A stretch of 21,937 bases of DNA from a virus, in the IMG/VR virus record IMGVR_UViG_3300031658_000158, positions 1 through 21,937 of that record; one strand, given 5' to 3'. A program made the position numbers and the translations under genes. Of this stretch, positions 6,800-14,761 are shown piece by piece. Each line of letters starts with the position of its first letter. Position 1 is the stretch's first letter. The notes below the pieces were generated by a model. It ran no database searches, was not told where the DNA came from, and worked only from the letters and a program-made list of their open reading frames with translations.

Positions 6800-7222
6800 C
6801 TAAGGCGATACAGGCCAAAGTGGGCTTTTAGGGTCAGTTGTGTTGGCTGGAAGGTCAAGAAGGGATTGACGGTAATCAGCGTACTCTTGCTGTTCTTCCG
6901 AAGTAAGGCCGGCCCATCGTAGGGGGCTACTTACAATAGGGTCAACCATGTCTCTCAAAAGGGCATCTCTTTCGGCCCTTAATTGCGCCCATGATAAAGT
7001 CTCGTCCCAAACCCACTGCTCTGTGTCTTTGTCAAAGTCCACTGGATAATATGGCTTTTCAGGAAACGCTCTTATCTGATTATTTTTAACATAATGAAGA
7101 TCATCTGGATAAGAACCCTCAACATAGGCTTCACCCTCATTTATATTTAACAGAAGTGTTTCTTCCGTGACTGTTAGAAGAGATACTATCTCCCCTGCAT
7201 TAAAGACTGTGTAAGTCTTCAT
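6800..7222 (-). CDS. Tail fibre assembly-type chaperone (Phage_tail_APC-like)
   Basis: This 140-residue protein has the C-terminal pattern of the phage tail assembly chaperone family associated with fibres: 'SWAQLRAERDALLRDMVDP' at about 77-95, then 'LTSEEQQEYADYRQSLLDLP' at about 106-125, and a Pro/Trp ending 'SPLWPVSP'. Such proteins sit next to tail tip or fibre genes and are thought to help them fold or attach. The N-terminal half ('MKTYTVFNAGEIVSLL') is a small beta domain. The ATG at 7222 overlaps the J-like gene stop as ATGA, with GGAG ahead of it, so output is tied to the tip protein. The family call is fairly strong; the exact client is inferred from position. Confidence 0.7.
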   Translation of the reverse strand: MKTYTVFNAGEIVSLLTVTEETLLLNINEGEAYVEGSYPDDLHYVKNNQIRAFPEKPYYPVDFDKDTEQWVWDETLSWAQLRAERDALLRDMVDPIVSSPLRWAGLTSEEQQEYADYRQSLLDLPANTTDPKSPLWPVSP

Positions 7223-10167
7223 CGCTTTAACTCCACATAAGATATTGAGGGGTAGAATATAACTGTTCTTGCAGTATTACCACCAACATTCTGAACCTTC
7301 AATGTATAGGTATGATACCCCGCGCCGGGGTTGTCTAATTTAGCAAGAACCATAGACGGAGAATTTAAACCCCCTACCAGCGTACCATTAAAGCCAGTCA
7401 GAACGGAGCTACCTCTATACATTATGAAATTGAAACGCCTGTATTCATTAGCCGCAGTAGCTCCGTTATTATTTGAGTGCGAACAAGACATAGTCCCCAA
7501 GATTTGAGCAGGCGCGCCTGAGTTATAAACTGTTAAACTTACAACAGTTGTGTTCGCTGTATTAGTATACTGTATGGTTATGCTCGACGATCCCTGTGCA
7601 AACTGCGGGAACGTAACCATGTTATTGCCAATTTTAGCAGTAGAGATAGCAGCATCTTGGATTTTAGCTTGAGCAATAACAGCGTTATTGATCTGGGCTG
7701 AATTAGTAATGATACCAGAGGAAGCAATAAGCCCACCCGTTATTGTGTTGGCAGTAATTTTGTCGCCAGTAATGCTACCAGCAGCAATTTTAGACGCTAT
7801 TACTGAACCCGCAGCCAGCTTTGGTGTTGATATAGCATTATCAGATATTTCTGTTGTAGTAATTGATCCGGGGCCGGGGATAGTAGCACTGGCTTCCCAA
7901 GCCGTTCCAGTCCAATTATACAGCTTCGCGTCAGTGGTATTAAATACTTTTTCACCCGTAAATGCACCAGATGCCGGAAGGCTAGAAACATCTTTGATCG
8001 CATACAGCCCTTGATCCCTGAATAACTGGTATATGCCATTAGCAAAGTCGGCATCATCAAGATATGTAGTTGTAGCATTAACCCCAGAGGTGAATGCGCT
8101 TGCATTCCCGCTGTAATCAACAGATTTAAGAAAATAGTATCTGGTCAGGTTTAGCCCAAGGTTAGTTCTCTGAAAGGTATTGCCAGCGGAAATCCCGACC
8201 TTTGTCGCCCCCGCGCTTGTATTGGTAGTGTTTTCGTAAACCTCGACATAGTTAAAATCTGAATTGGGCGGGTTAGTCCAATCAATAGTAATATATCCGA
8301 AATGTCCGCTTGCAGTAATTGCAGTAGGCAAACCGGGAGCAGTAACATCTCCACCACCAGTAAATGAAACCGTGGCATAAGCCCCAGAAATTCCACCAAT
8401 GCTGACTGCACGAACTCTGAATGTGTATTCTATATTATCAACCAGAGGCGAAAGCTCAATGGTGCTTTCTGTAGTTGTAGTGCTGGCATATACGCTATCA
8501 GAAAGGGCCTTCCACTCAATTTCATAATAAGCCAGAAACGAACTCGAAGCGGCATCCCAAGATAAGATTGCTGAATTAATAAACGTGCCATCACCCTGAG
8601 TGCGGCCGCCGCCGGAAGCAACCAGATTGGTTATTGTAAGCCCAGCGTTAGGATCAGGTAAATTTGTATTATTATCAATAATTGCTGTTTCGTTGGATGT
8701 CCAAGAGAAAGCCGCCTCGGATGTCTCTTGCAGCGTCAAGTTTACCCTTAGATCGCCAGCGTCTTGGTTAGATGAGAACTTCCAACCGACTACCTCAAAC
8801 TCTTTTTCATTAAAGCCATATCTTGCATTCGTAAAGGCAATGATGTCGCCAACCTCAACATTGAAAGCCTCAAGCCCAAAGTCAGCACTTAAAGCCATTT
8901 GCTCACGGCTTCGATAAAGGGTCATCTTGGCAATGCGCTGCGCCGTTGCCGCGCTGGTCGTAAATGGCAATGGCAAGTCGAGCAAAAGCTCATCTCCGCC
9001 ATCTTCAGTTTTAAATACAGTGCTTTTTATTGATGGGTAGTCGGCAGTAATAAAGTCAGCTTCAGAGTCATTAAACGTACCAGTGACCCCATTGAAGCTA
9101 TCCCTCATAGTCGTGCGGGTGCTTAAATTGATTGGGCCTCTAAGATCATTTAAAGTTAAAGTTTTAACTGGTGCAGTATATGCGCCGACTTTCAGTTTCC
9201 AATAACCAGAACCCCAGAACAACGTGCCAGCGCAAGCGGTAGACATTTTCCCCAGCACGTCACCTATAGGTGAGCTTGCTTTCACAATGCCGTTGATTGT
9301 GTATCTTTTTTCAGTGCCGCCCGCTGATAGGGTGACATCCTCGTCGCTCTCATTAGCCGCTGCCGCAAACACCACATCGTCAATTGCGCTATCATTCATT
9401 CCGTATTCGCTAGTGATAAAATCTCGCATACAAAGCGCCGCGTTGTTGCTGTAAGCCGTTGAATTTGTTCGTGGGTCGTATACTTTTTTTCCTTTAACTA
9501 GAGCGGTGACTAACGGGACGCCATTGGCAAACACGTTCGCATCATATTCATATCTCACATATAGATAAGCTATTCCGTTCCCTATAAAATTAGCAGTCAG
9601 AGCATCTGCCCCAGTAAGCTCTGACTCGCTCAACAGATTAGCAGGTGCTGCCGTCTGGCTCCCATCAAATTTCTCAATGCGCACCCCAGATGCACTTGCC
9701 CCGCCGCTTATCACCCATTCAGAGGTAGTAACGAACCCGCTACTATCAAGCGTAACAATCTGATCGTTGATATAAATGTCGCCAATCTCTTGAACTTCAT
9801 GCGATGCCAAAACGATTATCTGGTGAAGAAACTTGTTTTCGTCCCCAGTTGACTCATAAAAAGTTACAGTCCCGCCCTTGCGCACCTGACCATATACAAA
9901 ATCAGCAGAAGCTGTCGCGTCTCTGGCGTTCACCAAAGTTCCCTGCGATCCAAAAGACGAAAAATCAGGCTGGGGGAATAGGGCTGATAGCGCCCATGAT
10001 GTGACGGCACTGATGGCGAGATATGTTAAACCAATGATAATATAAGTGCCGATAGTGCCAGCCCCAACCGCAGCGGCAATGGCGGTCCCGATGCTGATTG
10101 GATCGCGCGGGGCTTTATCCCAATCATCCCAATTATTGACGGTGTAGCTTCCAAGTTTATACTTCAT
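7219..10167 (-). CDS. Tail tip / host specificity protein J (GTA gp15-like)
   Basis: At 982 residues this is the largest gene. It holds the position of lambda J and GTA gp15, the central tail tip protein that contacts the host. Residues about 26-64 are very hydrophobic (for example 'TYIIIGLTYLAISAVTSWAL'), as in several J-like proteins. Then come tip hub beta domains ('DFVYGQVRKGGTVTFYE' at about 89-105 and a long region to about 500). Two fibronectin III domains follow at about 505-605 and 607-703, then an isoleucine/alanine repeat coil at about 765-850 ('KLAAGSVIASKIAAGSIT'). A final beta domain of about 130 residues is the likely receptor-binding end. The start overlaps the previous stop as ATGA. 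No lytic enzyme motif is visible. Confidence 0.85.
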   Translation of the reverse strand: MKYKLGSYTVNNWDDWDKAPRDPISIGTAIAAAVGAGTIGTYIIIGLTYLAISAVTSWALSALFPQPDFSSFGSQGTLVNARDATASADFVYGQVRKGGTVTFYESTGDENKFLHQIIVLASHEVQEIGDIYINDQIVTLDSSGFVTTSEWVISGGASASGVRIEKFDGSQTAAPANLLSESELTGADALTANFIGNGIAYLYVRYEYDANVFANGVPLVTALVKGKKVYDPRTNSTAYSNNAALCMRDFITSEYGMNDSAIDDVVFAAAANESDEDVTLSAGGTEKRYTINGIVKASSPIGDVLGKMSTACAGTLFWGSGYWKLKVGAYTAPVKTLTLNDLRGPINLSTRTTMRDSFNGVTGTFNDSEADFITADYPSIKSTVFKTEDGGDELLLDLPLPFTTSAATAQRIAKMTLYRSREQMALSADFGLEAFNVEVGDIIAFTNARYGFNEKEFEVVGWKFSSNQDAGDLRVNLTLQETSEAAFSWTSNETAIIDNNTNLPDPNAGLTITNLVASGGGRTQGDGTFINSAILSWDAASSSFLAYYEIEWKALSDSVYASTTTTESTIELSPLVDNIEYTFRVRAVSIGGISGAYATVSFTGGGDVTAPGLPTAITASGHFGYITIDWTNPPNSDFNYVEVYENTTNTSAGATKVGISAGNTFQRTNLGLNLTRYYFLKSVDYSGNASAFTSGVNATTTYLDDADFANGIYQLFRDQGLYAIKDVSSLPASGAFTGEKVFNTTDAKLYNWTGTAWEASATIPGPGSITTTEISDNAISTPKLAAGSVIASKIAAGSITGDKITANTITGGLIASSGIITNSAQINNAVIAQAKIQDAAISTAKIGNNMVTFPQFAQGSSSITIQYTNTANTTVVSLTVYNSGAPAQILGTMSCSHSNNNGATAANEYRRFNFIMYRGSSVLTGFNGTLVGGLNSPSMVLAKLDNPGAGYHTYTLKVQNVGGNTARTVIFYPSISYVELKR

Positions 10168-10577
10168 GTTTTAATCCAAGCTCCGTCGATATCGTCCAGC
10201 GGTAGGTATATCACACCGACCTTGTCCAAGAAAGCGCACTTGCTGCCTGTGCAAATGCCTATTGCAACGCCCGTGACCCACTTGCGGGCCTTCTTGGTCG
10301 TTACCAGCGCACCCAGCGGCGGGACGCAGTCAACGCGCTGCAATCTCTTATCCACAGCTTTGCCAAAATCAGAACAACGGAATTCACGCATTAGCTCATT
10401 ACGCCGCATAGGGCGATCATTAACCATATAGCGGCTCAACCAATCATCGGCCCAGCCTTCACCGTACATCGCCGTGAAAGCGTCATTGGTAAACGTTAGG
10501 CAGTCATGTTGACCCCATACGAAAGGCTTGCTCTTTACGGCCTTCAAATAGGCGTTGAGATGCTCCCGTGGACCCAT
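10164..10577 (-). CDS. DUF6950-like tail tip protein (degenerate NlpC/P60 fold?)
   Basis: This 137-residue protein lies where GTA gp14 and lambda K carry a cell-wall peptidase. It has 'FVWGQHDCLTFTNDAF' at about 19-34, with Cys26 after His24-Asp25, like the nucleophile segment of NlpC/P60-type hydrolases. The later part, where that family normally has a catalytic His before a GI/GV strand, reads 'WVTGVAIGICTGS' with no His. So it either uses another residue or is a non-catalytic relative, which fits DUF6950. In the virion it would sit at the tail tip. The start at 10577 overlaps the previous stop as TGATG. Confidence 0.65.
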   Translation of the reverse strand: MGPREHLNAYLKAVKSKPFVWGQHDCLTFTNDAFTAMYGEGWADDWLSRYMVNDRPMRRNELMREFRCSDFGKAVDKRLQRVDCVPPLGALVTTKKARKWVTGVAIGICTGSKCAFLDKVGVIYLPLDDIDGAWIKT

Positions 10578-11134
10578 CAGCCAGAATTAACCTCACGGCC
10601 CCAAACAATGTCACGATCTTGCAAGCTGGAAACGTAAGCAAAGAAAGTGTCGCTGCTATACCGAGATTTCTGGCTCTCGCTTGTGTAGCGCCAGTTTGAT
10701 GCTTTTTCCAAACGGATTAATTTGCTCTCAACTTTCAGACTAATGACGCTGGTTTCTCCGCCATCCTCAATGGTCATAACATCCATCAAGCCGCTAAACA
10801 CCTCGATTGGCGTGCTAGTGTCAGTAGTCCCAAAGTATACTTTGCAAACTCTGCGCTGATAAGGCTCTTGCAAAGCCAAAGACACCAGTGTGCTAGACAC
10901 ACCAGAAAGCTGCAAGGTGACGCTTTTAGCCGACAGGTCATTAACTTCGTCCAAGCCAGTTATAGAAAGCAAGCTTCCAGTGCCAATATAAGTGTCACCG
11001 CTTATCGTCCGATCACCGTACCCGGTCCAAAAGCGAACAGGCGCACTGTCGAAAACCATCTCAACCGCGTAAAACGGGAGAACTTCAGGCTGACTAAGTG
11101 CGGTCAGCAGGGATGCTGGTGTACTTCTGGTCAT
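10577..11134 (-). CDS. Minor tail protein, GTA gp13 / DUF2163-like position
   Basis: The 185-residue protein is in the slot of GTA gp13, the tail hub protein. It has 'PFYAVEMVFDSAPVRFWTGY' at about 20-39, a short beta run ('SVTLQLSGVSSTLVSLAL' at about 71-88), and a C-terminal 'RYTSESQKSRYSSDTFFAY' followed by 'LQDRDIVWG'. That C-terminal pattern is frequent in baseplate hub proteins of alphaproteobacterial phages. It is shorter than usual for DUF2163, so it may carry only the N-terminal hub domain. The ATG at 11134 overlaps the preceding stop (ATGA) with GGAGG upstream. Confidence 0.6.
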   Translation of the reverse strand: MTRSTPASLLTALSQPEVLPFYAVEMVFDSAPVRFWTGYGDRTISGDTYIGTGSLLSITGLDEVNDLSAKSVTLQLSGVSSTLVSLALQEPYQRRVCKVYFGTTDTSTPIEVFSGLMDVMTIEDGGETSVISLKVESKLIRLEKASNWRYTSESQKSRYSSDTFFAYVSSLQDRDIVWGREVNSG

Positions 11135-11715
11135 AGTACCTCCATCGCGGCAAACGTAATGCCATAGATGCTGGCCTCATTTACCGACCACGATTGCTGG
11201 TTTGATGACAGCCGGAAAGCTCCAGCCGCGCTAGTTAGATCGGCAGATACGCTTGACTGTGCAACCCTTAAAGCTGGCCATATTTCCAACGTGCCTGACC
11301 CGCTTTGGTCTTGCAGAACCTTGTGAAGCCTTGCGTTGACGCCGGAACCTAACTGGATGTAATCACCAGCGAGCAAGGTTCCCGTCATCGCCGTTGTCAC
11401 GCTGCTATCGTTAGCGGAACCTGTAATAGCAGCCGCCGTTGCTGTGCCTCTGGGCGAACAGGCAATTGGGTCGTTTAAAAGAAACGTGCCAAACTGCCCG
11501 CGCAAACTTACCAGAAACGCAATCCATTGCTCTGCATCTGATCTGCGCATCGGCGGCAATGTAACATCAGCTTGCCAAGTTTGCCCAGAGTAAGCGTGAG
11601 CCTGACCCGCAAATGTAAATGGACTTTGACTGTATGCCACCGCGTTGATAGCAGTAAACTCAACGCTTCTGATGCGAGTATTAGTCGGCAAGCTCAGAGG
11701 ATAACTGATGCTCAT
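11131..11715 (-). CDS. Distal tail protein candidate (GTA gp12 position)
   Basis: This 194-residue protein directly follows the tape measure, where distal tail proteins (Dit, GTA gp12) are encoded. It starts 'MSISYPLSLPTNTRIRSVEF' and has 'WQADVTLPPMRRSDAEQWIA' at about 48-67, 'LRGQFGTFLLNDP' at about 71-83, and 'LEIWPALR' at about 142-149. The last motif recurs in tail-tip beta proteins. It does not show the longer DUF2460 sequence typical of GTA gp12, so the call rests on position, size and the beta-rich pattern. Its start overlaps the tape measure stop as ATGA. Confidence 0.6.
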   Translation of the reverse strand: MSISYPLSLPTNTRIRSVEFTAINAVAYSQSPFTFAGQAHAYSGQTWQADVTLPPMRRSDAEQWIAFLVSLRGQFGTFLLNDPIACSPRGTATAAAITGSANDSSVTTAMTGTLLAGDYIQLGSGVNARLHKVLQDQSGSGTLEIWPALRVAQSSVSADLTSAAGAFRLSSNQQSWSVNEASIYGITFAAMEVL

Positions 11716-13739
11716 GAGAACGCCCTTCCATATGATCCGCCGCGCAGCCTTGCGTCAACAACCGCTGATTTCGCGCTATCTGCGATTTGAGGCATTAGAG
11801 ATTTTATCTCCGCGCGTACAGTTTGTTGTACACCAGTGGAAACATTGATAGTCTGATTAATCGTGACGCCACCACCGCCGCCGCCCGCCGCCGCCTTAGA
11901 CTGTGATACACTCAACACGCGGCCAGCACTGGATGGAACAAACAACTCTCTACCATGCTCCCCTGTGACATAAGGTTGTCCAGCTTGTACTGCGCCGCCG
12001 GATGCTTTGCCGCCGCCGCCGCCGCCGCCGCTCATAGCTCCAAATATTGATCCAAGAATGCCGCCGCCGCCAGATGTAAAGCTGCCTACCATTTGCTGCA
12101 CGACCAACACCCGGTAAAGCTCTTTGATGATGTCAGCAGCCATTGACTTGAAGGCGTCCTTGGCCGACATCGTGCCGTCTACCATTGACATAAATGCCTG
12201 CTCCATAGAGCTTTCGACCATGATCATTGTGTTCTCAAGAGTCTCTGCGTCAAAGCCAAGTTGTTGGAGCAATGGCGAAACCTCAATCATCTTTTTGAGC
12301 ATATTAACGTATGCTTCTCTTGCAAGTTCAGCCGCTGATCTCAAGTCTTTGGTGGCGACTGTAGCTGCTTTGACCGGGTTTAGAATGCGGCTGGCAGCAA
12401 TAGCAGCGGCTTCATAGGCTTCGCCAAGTCTTTTGGCCTCCTGAACAAACATAGGTCGGTCTTGAAGCGTGCCATCTTTTTTGTATGGGGCGGTAATGGA
12501 TGTTATAAGGGCCTGCTTTTCAGCTTCTATGCGCTCTCTCTCGGCAGCTTCAGCACTTATGCCGCGAAGCCGAGCCTGCTCACGCACCTCTTCTGTTTGC
12601 CTAAATGCTATAGAAAGAGCGTTCTGAGCCGCCGTTTCAAGCTCCCTAGCGGCTTCAGCGTTTTCATCAAATTTGCGATTAGGGCCAGCAGACAGCGCAA
12701 GGGCAAGTGCGGCGGCTGCGCTGTTATAATTTTCTATAACACTTTCGTCTATCAGACCCGGCACACTACCGTCTCCAGATAGTCGGGCGCTTTTAAGCGC
12801 GGCATATGCTTTAAACATAGCCTGAAGTTCTTCTTCTACATAACCAGCAGCCACGCCTTGGTCGACTAATGATTTAACAAATCTGTAATTTGTTGTAGTT
12901 GCGCCCACCCCCTGCTCTCGGAGTTCATTGACCTTGCTAATTACATCCCCGGCCCTAGCCGCCAATCCTGCGATCTTTTCAGTAGTTCCGACAATCAAAG
13001 GAGCAAGGTTAATCAGTGCGCTTGAAAGGTTTGCGTCAATAACCCTAGACATCAAATCAAGTTGGTCTTGAGCGGCTTCTGCGCTTCGAATCAAATCTTC
13101 ATCGATTACAACGCCAAGCTCACGCGCTTCTTTGCGCATTTGGGCCATACCATCTGCGCCTTCGCGCAAGAGGTTAATCATCGGTGCGCCGCTACGCCCA
13201 AAAAGTTGAGTTGCCGCAGCGGTTTTCTCCATAGGGTTTGGAAGTTTGTTAAGTTCAGTTGCGATGACCCCAAGCGCATCTTCCAAGCCCATGTCTATCA
13301 AATCTCTGGCGTTCAAGCCTAAAGTCTTTAATCCATCCTTTGCAGTGCCAAGGCCCATTGCCGCCTCTGCCAAGCCCTTGCCCAGCTTCTCAATGCTCTT
13401 GTCAAGTTCGTCCGATGTCACGCCAGAGCTTTCGGCTACCGTGCGAAGTTCTTGGAGCGCATCGGTAGTGATGCCAATCTGGTCGGCTGTCTTACCGATG
13501 TCGTCTAGCTTTTGCGTAACAGCCTTAATGCCAGAAACAACTGCTGTGGCAGAAAACGCCGCAGCGGCAATCTTGACGGCAGAGCCAAGTTTACTGAATG
13601 CTTTTGAAGTTGAGCTAAGATTTTTGTTAGACGTCTTTGCAAACCGCTCAACGCGCTTTTGGCTTCGATCCATTGCGCGTGTAAATTCTTTATCCTTCGC
13701 TGACAGGATAATGTTTAACTGTTCCGCACTAATGGCCAT
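11712..13739 (-). CDS. Tail tape measure protein (lambda type)
   Basis: This 675-residue protein sets tail length and is threaded inside the tube. The N-terminus is basic and helical ('KDKEFTRAMDRSQKRVERF' at about 15-33), followed by a hydrophobic stretch ('VKIAAAAFSATAVVSGI' at about 55-71) and long amphipathic helices. The C-terminal part has the lambda-family signature 'AFKSMAADIIKELYRVLVVQ' (about 533-552), glycine runs, and 'VTGEHGRELFVPSSAGRV' (about 588-605). Its length predicts a tail of about 100 nm at 0.15 nm per residue, typical of a siphovirus. It overlaps the chaperone frame by 11 bases, with GAGG before the ATG. Most of the glycine tract comes from GGC triplet repeats. Confidence 0.9.
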   Translation of the reverse strand: MAISAEQLNIILSAKDKEFTRAMDRSQKRVERFAKTSNKNLSSTSKAFSKLGSAVKIAAAAFSATAVVSGIKAVTQKLDDIGKTADQIGITTDALQELRTVAESSGVTSDELDKSIEKLGKGLAEAAMGLGTAKDGLKTLGLNARDLIDMGLEDALGVIATELNKLPNPMEKTAAATQLFGRSGAPMINLLREGADGMAQMRKEARELGVVIDEDLIRSAEAAQDQLDLMSRVIDANLSSALINLAPLIVGTTEKIAGLAARAGDVISKVNELREQGVGATTTNYRFVKSLVDQGVAAGYVEEELQAMFKAYAALKSARLSGDGSVPGLIDESVIENYNSAAAALALALSAGPNRKFDENAEAARELETAAQNALSIAFRQTEEVREQARLRGISAEAAERERIEAEKQALITSITAPYKKDGTLQDRPMFVQEAKRLGEAYEAAAIAASRILNPVKAATVATKDLRSAAELAREAYVNMLKKMIEVSPLLQQLGFDAETLENTMIMVESSMEQAFMSMVDGTMSAKDAFKSMAADIIKELYRVLVVQQMVGSFTSGGGGILGSIFGAMSGGGGGGGKASGGAVQAGQPYVTGEHGRELFVPSSAGRVLSVSQSKAAAGGGGGGVTINQTINVSTGVQQTVRAEIKSLMPQIADSAKSAVVDARLRGGSYGRAFS
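12009..12030. repeat. GCC/GGC triplet run in the tape measure gene
   Basis: Seven perfect GCC triplets plus one base encode a glycine tract (GGGGGGG) near the tape measure C-terminus. A second, imperfect run lies at about 11870-11893. Such runs can slip in replication and vary between relatives. Confidence 0.85.
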
Positions 13740-13923
13740 CTACACGCCTCACCAAATCTTTGTAATCAGTCGAGGTCATTGCGCCTGCGCCAGCTTCTTT
13801 TGGCGAATGTGCGTCCGACCATCCCTGAAATACGATCCAAGTATCTTTGGGGATCATATCACGAATTTCATCTGGCCGTAAACCAATGACGATGCCATTC
13901 GCGATCATAGCGCGAACATTCAA
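13729..13923 (-). CDS. Tail assembly chaperone, second frame (T part)
   Basis: This frame encodes 64 residues from a TTG at 13923, ending 'MTSTDYKDLVRRVDGH'. It lies between the GTA gp10-like gene and the tape measure, exactly where siphoviruses carry the T extension of gpG-T. It has the short acidic, Trp-bearing pattern ('GLRPDEIRDMIPKDTW', then 'GWSDAH') seen in the second chaperone of alphaproteobacterial phages. No good RBS serves the TTG, and the frame is open back through the slippery A run at 13948-13956. It is therefore best read as the extension of a -1 frameshift product of about 188 residues. Independent initiation at TTG 13923 or a downstream ATG cannot be ruled out. Confidence 0.65.
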   Translation of the reverse strand: MNVRAMIANGIVIGLRPDEIRDMIPKDTWIVFQGWSDAHSPKEAGAGAMTSTDYKDLVRRVDGH

Positions 13924-14294
13924 TCTGTCTGGTCTATGACCTCCGTCTTTTTTTTTAACTTTTCGTCACCAACGTCAGGCATAAAGGCAACGCCCAGAAC
14001 CGCTTGCGCGATCTGGAACAGCCTCATTAAATCTTCAGGTGTGCATTTTGAAATAACTGCATCAGCTTCAGCGTCTTTCATTCCACCGCCGACCAAGCCA
14101 AGCGCAAGAATGTCACGAACCTCTTTGCTGTTTGGCTTTGTGCCGCGCCCAAAGAACCCTTCCCAGAGGTCAAAGATGCCCCGGTGCTGATCCTCAAAAC
14201 GCTCAATCTCACGATTGCGAAGTTTGAAAGAGTAGGAAGCATCGTCGATTGTCTCGACGATGCTCCCACGTTCTGCTTTAGCAGTTATTGCCAT
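13920..14294 (-). CDS. Tail assembly chaperone, GTA gp10 family (G part)
   Basis: The 124-residue protein follows the tail tube gene and matches the gene transfer agent gp10-like chaperone family. Visible marks are 'YSFKLRNREIERFEDQH' (about 21-37), 'LWEGFFGRGTKPNSKEVRDI' (about 43-62), then 'LALGLVGGGMKDAEADAVI' (about 63-81) and 'AQAVLGVAF'. It is thought to bind the tape measure and recruit tube subunits. It starts at an ATG overlapping the tube stop (TAATG). Nine residues before its stop lies an A9 run with a dnaX-like A_AAA_AAG in frame, so a fraction of ribosomes probably shift to the next frame. Confidence 0.8.
   Translation of the reverse strand: MAITAKAERGSIVETIDDASYSFKLRNREIERFEDQHRGIFDLWEGFFGRGTKPNSKEVRDILALGLVGGGMKDAEADAVISKCTPEDLMRLFQIAQAVLGVAFMPDVGDEKLKKKTEVIDQTD
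13947..13958 (-). promoter_or_regulatory. Putative -1 ribosomal frameshift site
   Basis: In frame zero the RNA reads UUA AAA AAA AAG, giving both A_AAA_AAA and the highly slippery A_AAA_AAG. The -1 frame is open from here into the 13729-13923 frame. Five bases downstream a small stem (GGUC, loop AUA, GACC; 13931-13941) could stimulate slipping. The frame-zero stop is nine codons further on. Confidence 0.65.
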
Positions 14295-14719
14295 TATGCG
14301 GCTGTGAACGTTACTGCGCCGTTACTTTCAAGCGAGATAGAGTAAGTAACGCCGCCTTCAGTTTCTCCACCAAATTCCAGAGATGAAATGCGGAATGCGC
14401 CAGCATATGTGCCAAAATCAGGAACGACAATTTCCATGTTCACAGAATTGTCAGCGGCCATTGCGACAGTATTCATGCGGGCTTCTGCCACGCTGTCTTC
14501 AAAAAAGCCATCGCCAGAAAGGCTAACATTTTTTAATCCAGCTAGTGTTGCCGTAAACAAAGCGCCTTCAGGAGAAGTGCAGTCAGGAGTTGTCACATCA
14601 ATCGAAGAGTTGTTGATCGTCAATGATTTTGAGTTTAAGCCGCAAAGGTTTGTAAAAGCCTCGCCACCAGCGCCGTCACCGATTTTTACCAGCAGGGCGC
14701 GTCCAAGTTGTTTAGCCAT
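14294..14719 (-). CDS. Major tail tube protein
   Basis: This 141-residue protein matches the TP901-1/GTA gp9-type tail tube family. It starts 'MAKQLGRALLVKIGDGAGGE', followed by 'FTNLCGLNSKSLTINNSSID' (about 22-41), 'VTTPDC' and 'ATLAGLKNVSLSGDGFF' (about 57-73). It ends with 'VTYSISLESNGAVTFTAA', a typical tube C-terminus. Hexamers of this protein stack to form the tail tube, so it is needed in hundreds of copies. It has its own leader gap (14720-14761) with a hairpin and GGAGGCC-N4-ATGGC RBS shared with the capsid gene. The stop overlaps the next ATG (TAATG). The assignment is strong from motif and position. Confidence 0.85.
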   Translation of the reverse strand: MAKQLGRALLVKIGDGAGGEAFTNLCGLNSKSLTINNSSIDVTTPDCTSPEGALFTATLAGLKNVSLSGDGFFEDSVAEARMNTVAMAADNSVNMEIVVPDFGTYAGAFRISSLEFGGETEGGVTYSISLESNGAVTFTAA

Positions 14720-14723
14720 AACT

Positions 14724-14758
14724 GGCCTCCATTTTTTTGCGCTTGCCCACAGCGCGGG
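14724..14758 (-). promoter_or_regulatory. Leader hairpin plus RBS cassette before the tail tube gene
   Basis: The RNA has a 17-base hairpin (14739-14755; GCGCU/AGCGC arms), then an A-rich run, then GGAGGCC four bases before ATGGC. It is a close copy of the element before the capsid gene: 15 of 17 hairpin bases are the same. As As rather than Us follow the stem, it is not an intrinsic terminator for the operon. Confidence 0.65.
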
Positions 14759-14761
14759 AGT

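Noticed and set aside
13246-13881. Long plus-strand open frame (211 codons)
   Set aside because: It lies opposite the tape measure and chaperone genes, has no RBS or family pattern, and its composition mirrors the reverse of the real genes. Other plus-strand frames were left out for the same reasons.
14739-14755. Intrinsic terminator before the tail tube gene
   Set aside because: The stem is followed by As in the coding-strand RNA; a U run exists only before it on the opposite strand.
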